A DNA stretch of 64,000 nt. Origin: Caviibacterium pharyngocola (GTDB lineage: Bacteria; Pseudomonadota; Gammaproteobacteria; Enterobacterales; Pasteurellaceae). The notes under the pieces are model-generated. The model ran no database searches. It saw only the letters and a list, made by a program, of their open reading frames with translations, and was not told the origin of the DNA. Within the stretch, counting starts at the first letter, position 1. Each line of letters begins with the position of its first letter. The position numbers were made by a program, and so were the translations under genes. The stretch lies in assembly GCF_002795405.1 (NCBI RefSeq), contig NZ_PHGZ01000004.1, forward strand, positions 62,001 to 126,000. Direction: 5' to 3'. Below are positions 53,208 through 62,559 of this stretch, piece by piece.

Positions 53208-53774
53208 TTATTTCGGCTCGCCGATAGGCAATAGGGTACGACCGAAGCTTTCATTAATAATTTCCGCCGCGGCTAAATAAAACGCCAACAATGCGGTCAA
53301 TAAACCGAAGTTACCGCCGATATGCGTAATCGTGTGATTTTCCGTAAAATCGCCCGCCGCCAATAAATAGAAAGTAATGGTGAGCGAAAGGAAAATGGCT
53401 TGCAACGCGCGCGCTTTCGGCAACGTGCCGATAAACATCATTAACGTGAAAGTTCCCCAAACCGTTAAATACCAGCCGACAAATTGCGCACCGACGCCTT
53501 GTGCGAAGAAAATTTTAAACAGCGCGAAAGACCACCAAAATGCACCGTAGCTGGTGAACGCCGTGAATCCGAAGGTATTGCCTTTTTTGAATTCGAACAT
53601 TCCGGCAATCATTTGCGCCGTGCCGCCGAACGCCAATCCCATCGCTAAAACAAGCCCGACGTTTTCACCGCCGAACGTGCCGTTATTAATTAAGCTGAGC
53701 AACCAAGTGGTTAATGCGAATCCGCATAAACCTAACGGGCCCGGATTTGCGTAATTATTTGTGGATGATGACAT
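53208..53774 (-). CDS. satP: Acetate/succinate uptake transporter SatP (YaaH family)
   Basis: A 188-residue inner-membrane protein of the GPR1/FUN34/YaaH family with six membrane segments. It has the signature NPGPLGLCGFALTTWLLS at the N-terminus, the FGGTAQMIAGMFEFKKGNTFG region and ITHIGGNFGLLTALLAFYLA. E. coli SatP moves acetate and succinate with protons. Divergent from adhE, so acid and alcohol ends of fermentation share a 265-base control region with an FNR/CRP-like site. Confidence 0.92.
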   Translation of the reverse strand: MSSSTNNYANPGPLGLCGFALTTWLLSLINNGTFGGENVGLVLAMGLAFGGTAQMIAGMFEFKKGNTFGFTAFTSYGAFWWSFALFKIFFAQGVGAQFVGWYLTVWGTFTLMMFIGTLPKARALQAIFLSLTITFYLLAAGDFTENHTITHIGGNFGLLTALLAFYLAAAEIINESFGRTLLPIGEPK

Positions 53775-53918
53775 AAAATTTCCTTAAAAATGTATAAAAA
53801 AAGCGCGTTAGTATGACCGAAATCGATCAAGAAAAAAAGTCTTATGGAAAAAATAATTTCGGCGCAAAAGTTTGTTAAGCATAAGTTAAATATTTATAAA
53901 ATAAGATTTTTTCAATTT

Positions 53919-53934
53919 TTTGATCCAGATCACA
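53919..53934 (+). promoter_or_regulatory. Candidate CRP/FNR site between satP and adhE
   Basis: TTTGATCCAGATCACA matches the CRP core at 14 of 16 positions and the FNR box at nine of ten. It lies about 105 bases before adhE and 145 before satP. Which protein binds, and for which gene, is not decided. Confidence 0.6.
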
Positions 53935-54039
53935 CTTTATTCGGTTTAGTCGAAATTAAACGGGAATTTCTTCCTTCAAGTGAGTATAATTTTAGCCAGA
54001 AAAATTTTGTCAATTTTATAAACTTTAGGAGAAATCATT

Positions 54040-56664
54040 ATGAGTAACACTGTTGAAAATGCAGTCAGCCCAGCTCAAGCGGAAGTTAATGCGCTTGTTG
54101 AAAAAGGTTTGGTAGCGTTAGAAGAATTTCGTCAACTTAACCAAGAACAAGTGAACTACATCGTTGCGAAAGCCTCTGTTGCTGCACTTGATCAACACGG
54201 CGTTTTAGCAATGCACGCTTACGAAGAAACCGGTCGCGGCGTGTTTGAAGATAAAGCGACGAAAAACTTATTCGCTTGTGAATATGTTGTAAACAATATG
54301 CGCAATTTGAAAACCGTCGGCGTAATCAGTGAAGATGATGTCACCGGTATCACTGAAATCGCAGATCCGGTGGGTGTCGTTTGTGGTATTACACCAACCA
54401 CCAACCCGACTTCTACCGCAATTTTCAAATCTCTTATCGCATTAAAAACTCGTAACCCAATCGTCTTTGCTTTCCACCCTTCCGCACAACAATCTTCCGC
54501 TCACGCGGCTCGCGTGGTTTATGAAGCAGCAGTTGCAGCAGGTGCACCGAAAAACTGTATTCAATGGATCGAACATCCGTCTATGGAAGGTACTGCGGCA
54601 TTAATGAAACACCCAGGTATCGCAACTATCTTGGCAACCGGCGGTAACGCAATGGTGGAAGCGGCATATTCTTGCGGTAAACCGGCTCTTGGCGTAGGGG
54701 CAGGTAACGTTCCGGCTTATGTGGAAAAAACTGCAGATATCAAACAAGCAACCCACGATATCGTGATGTCAAAATCTTTCGATAACGGTATGATCTGTGC
54801 GTCCGAACAAGCGGCTATCGTGGATGCGGAAGTATATGACGAATTTGTTGCCGAAATGAAATCTTACGGCGTGTATTTCGTCAACAAAAAAGAAAAAGCA
54901 ATGCTTGAAGAATTCATCTTCGGCGCGAAAGCCAACAGCGCAAACTGCGCGGGCGCGAAATTAAATCCGAACGTGGTCGGTAAACCGGCAGCGTGGATTG
55001 CGGAACAAGCAGGTTTCAGCGTACCGGAAAAAACCAATATTTTAGCGGCGGAATGTAAAGAAGTCGGCGTAAAAGAGCCGTTAACCCGCGAAAAATTATC
55101 TCCGGTTTTAGCGATTTTGAAATCCAACTCCACCGAAGAAGGTTTCGAACTTTCCGAAGCAATGGTGAACTTCCACGGTTTAGGTCACTCCGCGGCGATT
55201 CACACTAAAGATGCGAACCTTGCGAAACAATACGGCGAACGCGTGAAAGCGATTCGTGTAATTTGGAACTCGCCTTCAACTTTCGGTGGTATCGGTGACG
55301 TTTATAACTCTTTCCTTCCTTCCTTGACTTTAGGTTGCGGTTCTTACGGTAAAAACTCCGTAGGTAACAACGTAAGTGCGGTCAATTTATTAAATATTAA
55401 ACGTGTGGGAAGACGGAGAAATAATATGCAATGGTTTAAAGTGCCTTCAAAAATCTACTTTGAGCGTGACTCAATTCAATATTTACAATCAATGAAAGGT
55501 ATGGAACGCGTGGTAATCGTTACCGACCGTACTATGGTGGATTTAGGTTTCGTAGAAAAAATCGCGAAACAAATCACTGCACGCGGCAACCACGTCACTT
55601 ACCAATTATTCGCTGACGTTGAGCCGGATCCAAGTATCGAAACCGTTCGTCGCGGTGTAGATCTTATCCGTAACTACAAACCGGATACCATCATCGCATT
55701 AGGCGGCGGTTCATCAATGGACGCTGCGAAAGTAATGTGGTTATTCTACGAACAACCTGAAGTGGATTTCCGTGACTTAGTACAAAAATTTATGGATATT
55801 CGTAAACGCGCGTTCAAATTCCCGCAATTAGGTCGTAAAGCACGTTTCGTAGGTATTCCGACAACTTCCGGTACCGGTTCTGAAGTGACTCCGTTTGCAG
55901 TTATCACCGAAGGCGATAAAAAATATCCTATCGCGGACTACTCATTAACTCCGACCGTAGCAATCGTTGATCCGGCATTAGTAATGACCGTACCTGCACA
56001 CGTTGCGGCGGATACCGGTTTAGACGTGTTAACGCACGCTACTGAAGCTTATGTTTCCGTGTTAGCGAATGACTTTACCGACGGTTTAGCGTTACAAGCA
56101 ATCAAACTTGTGTTTGAAAACTTGGAAAAATCCGTGAAAGAAAAAGACGAACACGCACGCGAAAAAATGCACAATGCGTCCACAATGGCAGGTATGGCAT
56201 TTGCCAATGCGTTCTTGGGTATGAACCACTCGCTTGCGCACAAAATCGGTGGTCGTTTCCATACTCCGCACGGTCGTACAAATGCGATTTTAATGCCGCA
56301 CGTTATTCGTTATAACGGTACTCGTCCGCAAAAAACTGCGACTTGGCCGAAATATAACTACTACAAAGCGGATGTGAAATATCAAGAAATCGCGCGTATG
56401 TTAGGCTTGCCTTGCGCAACTCCTGAAGAAGGCGTGAAATCTTTCGCACAAGCTTGTTACGACTTAGCAATTAAAGTCGGTATCAAAATGTCCTTCAAAG
56501 AACAAGGTATCGACGAACAAACTTGGATGGACGCACGTCGCGATGTCGCATTACTTGCCTTCGAAGACCAATGTTCACCGGCAAACCCACGTTTACCGCT
56601 TGTTGAAGATATGGAAACCATCTTAACCAACGTTTACTACGGTTACGATGCAAGTAAATATTAA
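54040..56664 (+). CDS. adhE: Bifunctional aldehyde-alcohol dehydrogenase AdhE
   Basis: AdhE reduces acetyl-CoA to acetaldehyde and then ethanol, regenerating NAD in fermentation; it forms long filaments (spirosomes). The 874-residue protein has an N-terminal CoA-acylating aldehyde dehydrogenase (catalytic Cys in DNGMICASEQA, about residue 249), a linker, and a C-terminal iron alcohol dehydrogenase (about 465-874) with NADH motif GGGSSMDAAK and iron ligands in AFANAFLGMNHSLAHKIGGRFHTPHGR. AGGAG ribosome site. Strong codon bias fits high expression. Confidence 0.98.
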   Translation: MSNTVENAVSPAQAEVNALVEKGLVALEEFRQLNQEQVNYIVAKASVAALDQHGVLAMHAYEETGRGVFEDKATKNLFACEYVVNNMRNLKTVGVISEDDVTGITEIADPVGVVCGITPTTNPTSTAIFKSLIALKTRNPIVFAFHPSAQQSSAHAARVVYEAAVAAGAPKNCIQWIEHPSMEGTAALMKHPGIATILATGGNAMVEAAYSCGKPALGVGAGNVPAYVEKTADIKQATHDIVMSKSFDNGMICASEQAAIVDAEVYDEFVAEMKSYGVYFVNKKEKAMLEEFIFGAKANSANCAGAKLNPNVVGKPAAWIAEQAGFSVPEKTNILAAECKEVGVKEPLTREKLSPVLAILKSNSTEEGFELSEAMVNFHGLGHSAAIHTKDANLAKQYGERVKAIRVIWNSPSTFGGIGDVYNSFLPSLTLGCGSYGKNSVGNNVSAVNLLNIKRVGRRRNNMQWFKVPSKIYFERDSIQYLQSMKGMERVVIVTDRTMVDLGFVEKIAKQITARGNHVTYQLFADVEPDPSIETVRRGVDLIRNYKPDTIIALGGGSSMDAAKVMWLFYEQPEVDFRDLVQKFMDIRKRAFKFPQLGRKARFVGIPTTSGTGSEVTPFAVITEGDKKYPIADYSLTPTVAIVDPALVMTVPAHVAADTGLDVLTHATEAYVSVLANDFTDGLALQAIKLVFENLEKSVKEKDEHAREKMHNASTMAGMAFANAFLGMNHSLAHKIGGRFHTPHGRTNAILMPHVIRYNGTRPQKTATWPKYNYYKADVKYQEIARMLGLPCATPEEGVKSFAQACYDLAIKVGIKMSFKEQGIDEQTWMDARRDVALLAFEDQCSPANPRLPLVEDMETILTNVYYGYDASKY

Positions 56665-56686
56665 TCGGTAAAACTTGCTGAAATTT

Positions 56687-56734
56687 AACCGCACTTTAGC
56701 GTCTTAATCCGGCGTTAAAGTGCGGTTCTTTTTT
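56687..56734 (+). terminator. Paired uptake-signal terminator of adhE
   Basis: AACCGCACTTTA (56687-56698) pairs with TAAAGTGCGGTT (56716-56727), followed by a C and then T6 at 56729-56734. Confidence 0.88.
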
Positions 56735-56738
56735 GCAG

Positions 56739-56771
56739 AAAAAAACCGAAACACGCTCGGCATTTCGGTTT
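56739..56771 (-). terminator. Intrinsic terminator of dps
   Basis: AAACCGAAA (56743-56751) pairs with TTTCGGTTT (56763-56771); on the minus strand T7 follows (complement of 56739-56745). It begins 21 bases after the dps stop. Confidence 0.85.
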
Positions 56772-56791
56772 AATGATGTTTTTAATGATAT

Positions 56792-57274
56792 TTATTGATG
56801 GCAACTTTCGCACGCCGCGCTAAACATCCAGATCAATTTTTCTTGCTCTTTAATGTAATCGCTCATTTGCGAAGCCGTACCTTCGTCATCCGCTTCGCCG
56901 GCAATGGCTAAAATGTCTCGTTGTTGTTTCAACAAAGTTTTAAAGCCGCTTAACGTTCCGCTTAAACATTCTTGCGCAGAGGTCGCACCAACGTGTTCTT
57001 TAATTAACGATTTGGTTAAATAATCGCTGAATGCGTTGCTCGGCGTATAACCCAAGGTTAAAATTCGTTCGGCGATTTCATCCACTTTAATCACCAAATC
57101 ATCGTAAATTTCCTCGAATTTCGCGTGTAATTCAAAGAAATTAACGCCTTTAATGTTCCAATGATAACCGCGCACATTCATATAAAACACTTGATATGTT
57201 GCCAATAAATTATTTAATTCCACCGCCAATTTTTCTGCGGAACCGCGATTTAAACCGATAGTATTTGTTGTCAT
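56792..57274 (-). CDS. dps: Dps-type DNA-protecting ferritin-like protein
   Basis: Dps forms a 12-mer shell that oxidises and stores iron using hydrogen peroxide, guarding DNA. The 160-residue four-helix protein has the inter-subunit ferroxidase ligands in GYHWNIKG (H39), ELHAKFEEIYDDLVIKVDEIAERI (D and E near 66 and 70). It lacks the long Lys-rich N-terminus that E. coli Dps uses for DNA binding, so direct DNA coating is less certain. AAGGAGAA ribosome site; the region upstream has a tandem GATAG motif. Confidence 0.92.
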   Translation of the reverse strand: MTTNTIGLNRGSAEKLAVELNNLLATYQVFYMNVRGYHWNIKGVNFFELHAKFEEIYDDLVIKVDEIAERILTLGYTPSNAFSDYLTKSLIKEHVGATSAQECLSGTLSGFKTLLKQQRDILAIAGEADDEGTASQMSDYIKEQEKLIWMFSAACESCHQ

Positions 57275-57384
57275 TTTCTTTCTCCTTCTGTGTTTTGTTG
57301 AGATAAGAATACGTCAAAATAACCTACAAATAAAATGGGTATAAATGATAGATTTGATAGAATAAAACAATTAATAATTAAATT

Positions 57385-57963
57385 TTAATAGATTTCACTT
57401 TCAATCCAATTTCTTAATAACTGTTCGCCAAACTCGGAAATATAGGATTCGGGATGAAATTGCACGCCGTAAATCGGCAAAGTGCGGTGTTGCATTGCCA
57501 TAATAATGCCCTCATCACAACGCGCGGTAATTTCCAGTTCGGCGGGAAAATCCTGTTCGGCGACCGCCCAAGAATGATAAAGCCCGATTTGAAATTGCGC
57601 CGGCAGCTGCGAAAACAGCACGGAATTCGACCGCACTTTAAGCATTCTTGCTTGCCCGTGTCGAACGGAAGGCAAATTATACAATTTCGCCGAAAAAAAT
57701 TGGCACAACGTTTGATGCCCCAAACACACGCCTAAAATGGATTTTTGCCGGTAATTCTGCGCTAAAAAATCGAATAACTGCGGATAAGCGCTCGGCACAT
57801 TCGGCCCGGGTGAAATCAATATGTGTGAAAATCCGTCCGCCGTCTCCGCTCGCAGATCTTCCGTATTCACTACACGAAACGGCACCTTTAAGCGTCGAAT
57901 TAAATCAACCAAATTGTAAGTAAAGGAATCGTGATTATTGATAATCAGTAAATTTGTATTCAT
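57385..57963 (-). CDS. pabA: Aminodeoxychorismate/anthranilate synthase glutaminase subunit
   Basis: A 192-residue class I glutamine amidotransferase with the catalytic triad Cys in GVCLGHQTL (C79-80 region) and His-Glu in GVQFHPES. It supplies ammonia to a chorismate enzyme. PabA rather than TrpG is inferred because it sits divergent from pabB and pabC, with 64 bases between; TrpG and PabA cannot be told apart by sequence alone. It may serve both. Confidence 0.85.
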   Translation of the reverse strand: MNTNLLIINNHDSFTYNLVDLIRRLKVPFRVVNTEDLRAETADGFSHILISPGPNVPSAYPQLFDFLAQNYRQKSILGVCLGHQTLCQFFSAKLYNLPSVRHGQARMLKVRSNSVLFSQLPAQFQIGLYHSWAVAEQDFPAELEITARCDEGIIMAMQHRTLPIYGVQFHPESYISEFGEQLLRNWIESEIY

Positions 57964-58027
57964 TTTTAGGATCAGTTTGAGCTAGAATGAGAAATCGGTT
58001 GATTATCTTACTAAATAACCCCTGACA

Positions 58028-59011
58028 ATGCCATTTAATCACTTTATTCAACAAGCCAATTACTACGGAAAAAACCGCACGCCGTTTTTCTTTCTGATTG
58101 ATTTTGAACGCCAAAAGCCTTTTATTTGCCCGCTCGAACAACTTGAAAACGGGCAAATTCTATTTAATATTCAAGGCAATACGAATTGCCGGTTTAACAA
58201 TAAAACCTTCACAGCGCCTTCCGTGTCGGCTCGTCGCGCCGTCGCTTTTGCCGATTATGAGAAAGGTTTTAATCTTGTGCGCGAAGAATTGCAAAAGGGC
58301 AATTCTTATCTATTGAATTTAACCTATCCGACGGAGATCGAACTAAACGGTGACTTACAAGCAGTTTTTCACTGCACGGAAGCAAAATATAAGCTATTGT
58401 TTCATAATGAATTTATTTGTTTTTCGCCGGAAACTTTCGTGCGCATACAACAGAATAAAATTTTCACTTATCCGATGAAAGGCACAATTAATGCGGCGCT
58501 TGAAAACGCGGAACAGCAACTTCTCGATTCACAAAAAGAACAACGTGAGCATTACACAATCGTCGATTTAATGCGTAATGATCTGGCGATCGTGGCAAAA
58601 AATATTCGCGTGACCCGTTTTCGTTATGTTGAAACAATCCATACGGAAAATGGCGCAATTTTGCAGACAAGTTCGGAAATTTGTGGCGATCTTGAAACAA
58701 ACTGGCAAGAAGGCATCGGTTCGATCTTAGCCGATTTATTACCGGCGGGTTCCATCAGCGGTGCGCCGAAAGAAAAAACCGTCGAAATCATTCAACGAGC
58801 TGAGCAGCAAGCACGCGGCTATTACACCGGCGTATTCGGAATTTTTAATGGCGAAAATTTAGACAGCGCCGTTGCCATTCGCTTTATCGAGCGACAAGGT
58901 GACAAACTATTTTTCCGCAGCGGCGGCGGGATCACGGTGCAAAGCGATGTGCACCAAGAATATCAAGAATTAATCGAAAAAGTTTATATACCCGACGGGA
59001 AACAGCGATGA
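58028..59011 (+). CDS. pabB: Aminodeoxychorismate synthase component I (short form)
   Basis: PabB makes 4-amino-4-deoxychorismate for folate synthesis. The 327-residue protein has the chorismate-binding domain: GNSYLLNLTYPTEI, YPMKGTI, VDLMRNDLAIVA, LLPAGSISGAPKEKT and YYTGVFG. It is well below the 450-residue E. coli PabB because the N-terminal subdomain is mostly missing; short PabB forms occur in other Pasteurellaceae. Overlaps pabC by four bases (ATGA). Confidence 0.9.
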   Translation: MPFNHFIQQANYYGKNRTPFFFLIDFERQKPFICPLEQLENGQILFNIQGNTNCRFNNKTFTAPSVSARRAVAFADYEKGFNLVREELQKGNSYLLNLTYPTEIELNGDLQAVFHCTEAKYKLLFHNEFICFSPETFVRIQQNKIFTYPMKGTINAALENAEQQLLDSQKEQREHYTIVDLMRNDLAIVAKNIRVTRFRYVETIHTENGAILQTSSEICGDLETNWQEGIGSILADLLPAGSISGAPKEKTVEIIQRAEQQARGYYTGVFGIFNGENLDSAVAIRFIERQGDKLFFRSGGGITVQSDVHQEYQELIEKVYIPDGKQR

Positions 59012-59595
59012 ATTACCCTTTATTCGAAACATTATGTATTGAGCGCGGTGTTCTGCACAATGCCCCCTTTCATCAAGCGCGTTATGCACAAAGCTTGCGG
59101 CGATTTTACGGCAAAAGTGCGGTGATTATTCACGATCTTTCCGAAATTATCAAAAATCATACCGCACTTTTTCAATCTATCGAAACGCCGATTATTCGTT
59201 GTCGTATCGACTATAACCGGTCGAATTATCAAATAAATTGTTTTCCCTATGAACGCAAAAATTATCTTAAGTTTCAACCGGTTATCTGCAATGACATTGA
59301 CTACGGATTAAAATATGCCAATCGCGATATGCTCAACCGCCTGCTTGCACAAAAAGACGATTGCGACGAAATTATGATTATCAAACAAGGAAAAGTGACG
59401 GATTGCAGTATCGGCAATTTGGTGTTTCGACAAGGCTCGCAATGGTTCACGCCGGACAGCCCGCTGCTTGCCGGCACGCAACGCGCCAAATTGTTGGCGG
59501 AAAAGCGGATAAAAGAGCGGTCGATTTATGCGGAGAATTTAGCCGAATTTGACGAAATCCGTTTGATTAACGCGCTAAATCCTCTGCAAATCTAA
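59008..59595 (+). CDS. pabC: Class IV aminotransferase, probable aminodeoxychorismate lyase
   Basis: A 195-residue fold-type IV PLP protein. The likely PLP lysine is in DYGLKYANRD (K about 97), and the DEIMIIKQGKVTDCSIGNLVF segment matches the family's E-x-S/G-N phosphate-binding part. At 195 residues it is shorter than E. coli PabC (269), but the ATGA overlap with pabB and the adjacent pabA make 4-amino-4-deoxychorismate lyase (giving p-aminobenzoate) the best call. Function is by context. Confidence 0.82.
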   Translation: MNYPLFETLCIERGVLHNAPFHQARYAQSLRRFYGKSAVIIHDLSEIIKNHTALFQSIETPIIRCRIDYNRSNYQINCFPYERKNYLKFQPVICNDIDYGLKYANRDMLNRLLAQKDDCDEIMIIKQGKVTDCSIGNLVFRQGSQWFTPDSPLLAGTQRAKLLAEKRIKERSIYAENLAEFDEIRLINALNPLQI

Positions 59596-59646
59596 TCAAA
59601 AACGAGTAAAATATTCACACATTTAATCATTATAAGAGGGAATCTG

Positions 59647-60036
59647 ATGACTACCATTATTCATACCAACAAGGCGCCGGCAGCGATCGGGCCTTATGTT
59701 CAAGCCGTTGATTTGGGCAATTTAGTTTTCACGTCGGGACAAATTCCGGTCAATCCGGCAACCGGCGACGTGCCGGCAGACATTACTGCACAAGCGCGCC
59801 AATCTTTAGAAAATATCAAAGCTATTATCGAACAAGCCGGATTACAGGTTGCCGATATTGTTAAAACAACGGTTTTCGTAAAAGATTTAAACCAATTCGC
59901 CGTAGTCAATGCGGAATACGAAAAGTTTTTTAAAGAAAATAATCATCCGAATTTTCCGGCGCGTTCTTGCGTAGAAGTTGCACGCTTGCCGAAAGATGTC
60001 GGCATTGAAATCGAAGCCATCGCGGTGCGCAAATAA
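59647..60036 (+). CDS. ridA: 2-iminobutanoate/2-iminopropanoate deaminase RidA
   Basis: RidA hydrolyses reactive enamine/imine products of PLP enzymes. The 129-residue protein has family motifs APAAIGPYVQAVDLGNLVFTSGQ, the arginine in PARSCVEVARLPKDVGIEIEA (R at about 105) and the C-terminal Glu. Placed 51 bases after pabC, a PLP enzyme, which fits but does not prove a link. Separated from rpe by repeat copy B. Confidence 0.95.
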   Translation: MTTIIHTNKAPAAIGPYVQAVDLGNLVFTSGQIPVNPATGDVPADITAQARQSLENIKAIIEQAGLQVADIVKTTVFVKDLNQFAVVNAEYEKFFKENNHPNFPARSCVEVARLPKDVGIEIEAIAVRK

Positions 60037-60055
60037 AACGCAAGATCGACCGGAA

Positions 60056-60142
60056 GGTTGAAAGCCCGCCGTTTATGGCGGATAATTTAATTGAGGACAA
60101 CACATAGCCCTCGCGCTTATGAGGTCTATGTGTTGAAACATT
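60056..60142 (+). repeat. Dispersed structured element, copy B (87 bp)
   Basis: It starts GGTTGAAAG, then hairpin CCGCC (60066-60070) with GGCGG (60077-60081), the linker ATAATTTAAT (60082-60091), then a 10-bp perfect hairpin (60098-60107 with 60126-60135, inner CCTC/GAGG), and ends TGTTGAAACATT. It lacks the middle hairpin of copies A and C. It lies 22 bases before the rpe start codon and would be in the rpe leader on the plus strand. Confidence 0.78.
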
Positions 60143-60164
60143 TTCGTCTTTTCAGAGGAATACA

Positions 60165-60839
60165 ATGAAACCTTATCTAATTGCGCCGTCTATCCTTTCG
60201 GCGGATCTTGCCCGTTTGGGCAAAGACGTCGAAACCGTGCTGAAGTGCGGTGCGGATGTCATTCATTTTGATGTAATGGACAATCATTATGTGCCGAATC
60301 TGACTTTCGGTCCCGCCGTTTGCAAAGCTTTACGCGACTATGGCATTCAAGCACCTATTGACGTGCATTTAATGGTCAAACCGGTGGATCGCATTATTCC
60401 CGATTTCGCTAAAGCGGGCGCAACTTATATCACTTTTCATCCGGAAGCCAGCGAACATATCGACCGCACTTTACAGCTTATTCGCGATTGCGGTTGCAAG
60501 TCCGGCTTAGTGTTTAACCCCGCCACGCCGCTGAGTTATTTAGATTATGTGATGGATAAAGTGGACGTGATTTTATTGATGTCCGTCAACCCCGGTTTCG
60601 GCGGGCAATCCTTTATTCCGGCGACATTAGAGAAATTAAAACAAGCTCGCAAAATCATTGATGACAGCGGGTTGGATATTCGTTTGGAAGTGGACGGCGG
60701 CGTAAAAACCAATAATATCGCGAAAATTGCCGCTGCCGGTGCGGATATGTTTGTCGCCGGTTCGGCGATTTTCGATCAGCCGGATTATCAAAAAGTCATC
60801 GCGGAAATGCGTAACGAATTAGCGAAAGTACAAAAATAA
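60165..60839 (+). CDS. rpe: Ribulose-phosphate 3-epimerase
   Basis: Rpe interconverts ribulose-5-phosphate and xylulose-5-phosphate in the pentose phosphate pathway. The 224-residue TIM-barrel protein has [15 protein letters not shown], metal sites in [15 protein letters not shown] and VHLMVK, and [11 protein letters not shown]. The ribosome site AGAGGAA is eight bases from the ATG and ten bases after repeat copy B. First gene of rpe-gph-trpS, an order shared with E. coli. Confidence 0.97.
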   Translation: MKPYLIAPSILSADLARLGKDVETVLKCGADVIHFDVMDNHYVPNLTFGPAVCKALRDYGIQAPIDVHLMVKPVDRIIPDFAKAGATYITFHPEASEHIDRTLQLIRDCGCKSGLVFNPATPLSYLDYVMDKVDVILLMSVNPGFGGQSFIPATLEKLKQARKIIDDSGLDIRLEVDGGVKTNNIAKIAAAGADMFVAGSAIFDQPDYQKVIAEMRNELAKVQK

Positions 60840-60848
60840 GGAAATCAG

Positions 60849-61520
60849 ATGTCACAATTTAAATTAATCGGTTTCGATTTGGACGGCACATTAGTCAATA
60901 GCTTGCCGGATCTCGCCTTATCGGTCAATTCCGCGCTAAAAGACGTGGGCTTACCGCAAGCGCCGGAAGAATTGGTATTAACTTGGATTGGTAACGGCGC
61001 GGATATTTTAAGCCAACGCGCAGCGGATTGGGCGACGGCGGAAAGCGGTCGAACCCTAACGGAAGAAGAATTTAAACATTTCAAACATCAATTCGGCATT
61101 TATTACGGCGAAAATCTTTGTAATATCAGTCGATTATATCCGAACGTTAAAGAAACCTTAGAACAATTAAAAGCCCGAGGCTATATTCTGGCAGTCGTCA
61201 CCAATAAACCGACCAAACACGTTCAACCGGTTTTGGCAGCATTCGGTATCGATCATTTATTCAGCGAAATGCTCGGCGGACAATCGTTACCGCAAATCAA
61301 ACCGCACCCTGCACCGCTTTACTATTTATGCGGTAAATTCGGTTTATGCCCAAGACAAGTTCTGTTTGTGGGCGATTCCAAAAACGATATTTTAGCCGCA
61401 CATAATGCCGGTTGCGCCGCGGTGGGCTTAACTTACGGCTATAACTATAATATTCCGATCGCAGAGGCCAACCCTGACTGGGTATTCGACGATTTCGCAC
61501 AAATTTTACACATTGTTTAA
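60849..61520 (+). CDS. gph: Phosphoglycolate phosphatase
   Basis: Gph removes phosphate from 2-phosphoglycolate, notably from DNA repair. The 223-residue HAD protein has motif I GFDLDGTLVNS (D9, D11), motif II VTNKPTK and motif III/IV KPHPAPLYY and FVGDSKNDILAA. Nine bases after rpe and 21 before trpS, so within one operon. Confidence 0.95.
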   Translation: MSQFKLIGFDLDGTLVNSLPDLALSVNSALKDVGLPQAPEELVLTWIGNGADILSQRAADWATAESGRTLTEEEFKHFKHQFGIYYGENLCNISRLYPNVKETLEQLKARGYILAVVTNKPTKHVQPVLAAFGIDHLFSEMLGGQSLPQIKPHPAPLYYLCGKFGLCPRQVLFVGDSKNDILAAHNAGCAAVGLTYGYNYNIPIAEANPDWVFDDFAQILHIV

Positions 61521-61541
61521 CGTTTTAATAAGGAAAAGAAA

Positions 61542-62543
61542 ATGAGCAAACCCATTGTATTCAGCGGTGTTCAGCCTTCCGGCGAACTGACTATCGGCAA
61601 CTATTTAGGCGCGTTACGTCAGTGGGTGAAAATGCAAGATGATTATGAATGTCTCTTTTGTATCGTCGATCAACACGCTATTACCGTTCGCCAAGATCCG
61701 GAAAAATTGCACAAAGCGACGTTAGACGTATTGGCGCTATATTTAGCCTGCGGCATCGATCCGGAAAAAAGCACGATCTTTATTCAATCGCACGTTCCGG
61801 AACACGCACAGTTGGCGTGGGTATTAAACTGCTACACCTATTTCGGCGAAATGGGACGAATGACCCAATTCAAAGACAAATCCGCTCGCCACGCGGAAAA
61901 TGTGAACGTCGGCTTATTTACTTATCCGGTGTTAATGGCGGCCGACATTTTACTTTATCAAGCCAATCAAGTGCCGGTCGGCGAAGACCAAAAACAACAT
62001 TTGGAAATCACACGCGACATCGCACAACGATTCAATGCCATTTACGGATCGCTGTTCACCATTCCGGAAGTCTTTATTCCGAAAGCCGGCGCGCGCGTAA
62101 TGTCCCTATTGGAGCCGGAGAAAAAAATGTCGAAATCCGATGAAAATCGTAACAACGTCATCGGTTTATTAGAAGATCCGAAAGCGGTTGCGAAAAAAAT
62201 CAAACGCGCCGTCACCGATTCCGACGAGCCGCCGGTCATTCGTTACGATGTACAAAACAAAGCCGGCGTATCGAATCTATTAGACATTCTTGCCGGCGTC
62301 ACAGGCAAATCCGTCGCCGAATTGGAAGCGGAATTCGAAGGAAAAATGTACGGTCATTTGAAAGGTGCGGTTGCCGATGAAGTTTCCGCAATGCTCACCG
62401 CCTTGCAAGAACGTTATTATCGTTTCCGTCAAGACGAAGCCTTATTACAACGCATCGCGCAAGAAGGCGCACAAAAAGCGCAACAACGCGCCAAAGCTAC
62501 ATTAGATGCCGTATATAAAGCGGTGGGATTTGTCGCACGTTAA
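61542..62543 (+). CDS. trpS: Tryptophanyl-tRNA synthetase
   Basis: TrpS charges tRNA-Trp. The 333-residue class I synthetase has the HIGH-type box [14 protein letters not shown] (about 12-25), with TIGN replacing HIGH as usual in bacterial TrpS, and KMSKSDEN (about 195-202). Length matches E. coli (334). Last gene of rpe-gph-trpS. Confidence 0.97.
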   Translation: MSKPIVFSGVQPSGELTIGNYLGALRQWVKMQDDYECLFCIVDQHAITVRQDPEKLHKATLDVLALYLACGIDPEKSTIFIQSHVPEHAQLAWVLNCYTYFGEMGRMTQFKDKSARHAENVNVGLFTYPVLMAADILLYQANQVPVGEDQKQHLEITRDIAQRFNAIYGSLFTIPEVFIPKAGARVMSLLEPEKKMSKSDENRNNVIGLLEDPKAVAKKIKRAVTDSDEPPVIRYDVQNKAGVSNLLDILAGVTGKSVAELEAEFEGKMYGHLKGAVADEVSAMLTALQERYYRFRQDEALLQRIAQEGAQKAQQRAKATLDAVYKAVGFVAR

Positions 62544-62559
62544 AAAATCTCCCAAAAAC

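Noticed and set aside
53844-54047. 67-codon plus-strand ORF ending just after the adhE start
   Set aside because: AT-rich, no ribosome site, overlaps adhE by eight bases in another frame and covers the CRP/FNR-like site, so it is leader DNA and not a gene.
55410-55440. Possible split or internal restart in adhE around 55425 (GGAGAAATAAT-ATG)
   Set aside because: The frame is continuous through the linker between the two enzyme domains, and the full-length 874-residue protein is the normal form; internal initiation remains only a thought.
60056-60142. Known riboswitch in the rpe leader
   Set aside because: No conserved core of TPP, FMN, SAM, glycine, lysine, cobalamin or Moco classes is visible, and the same element occurs in unrelated orientations at two other loci.
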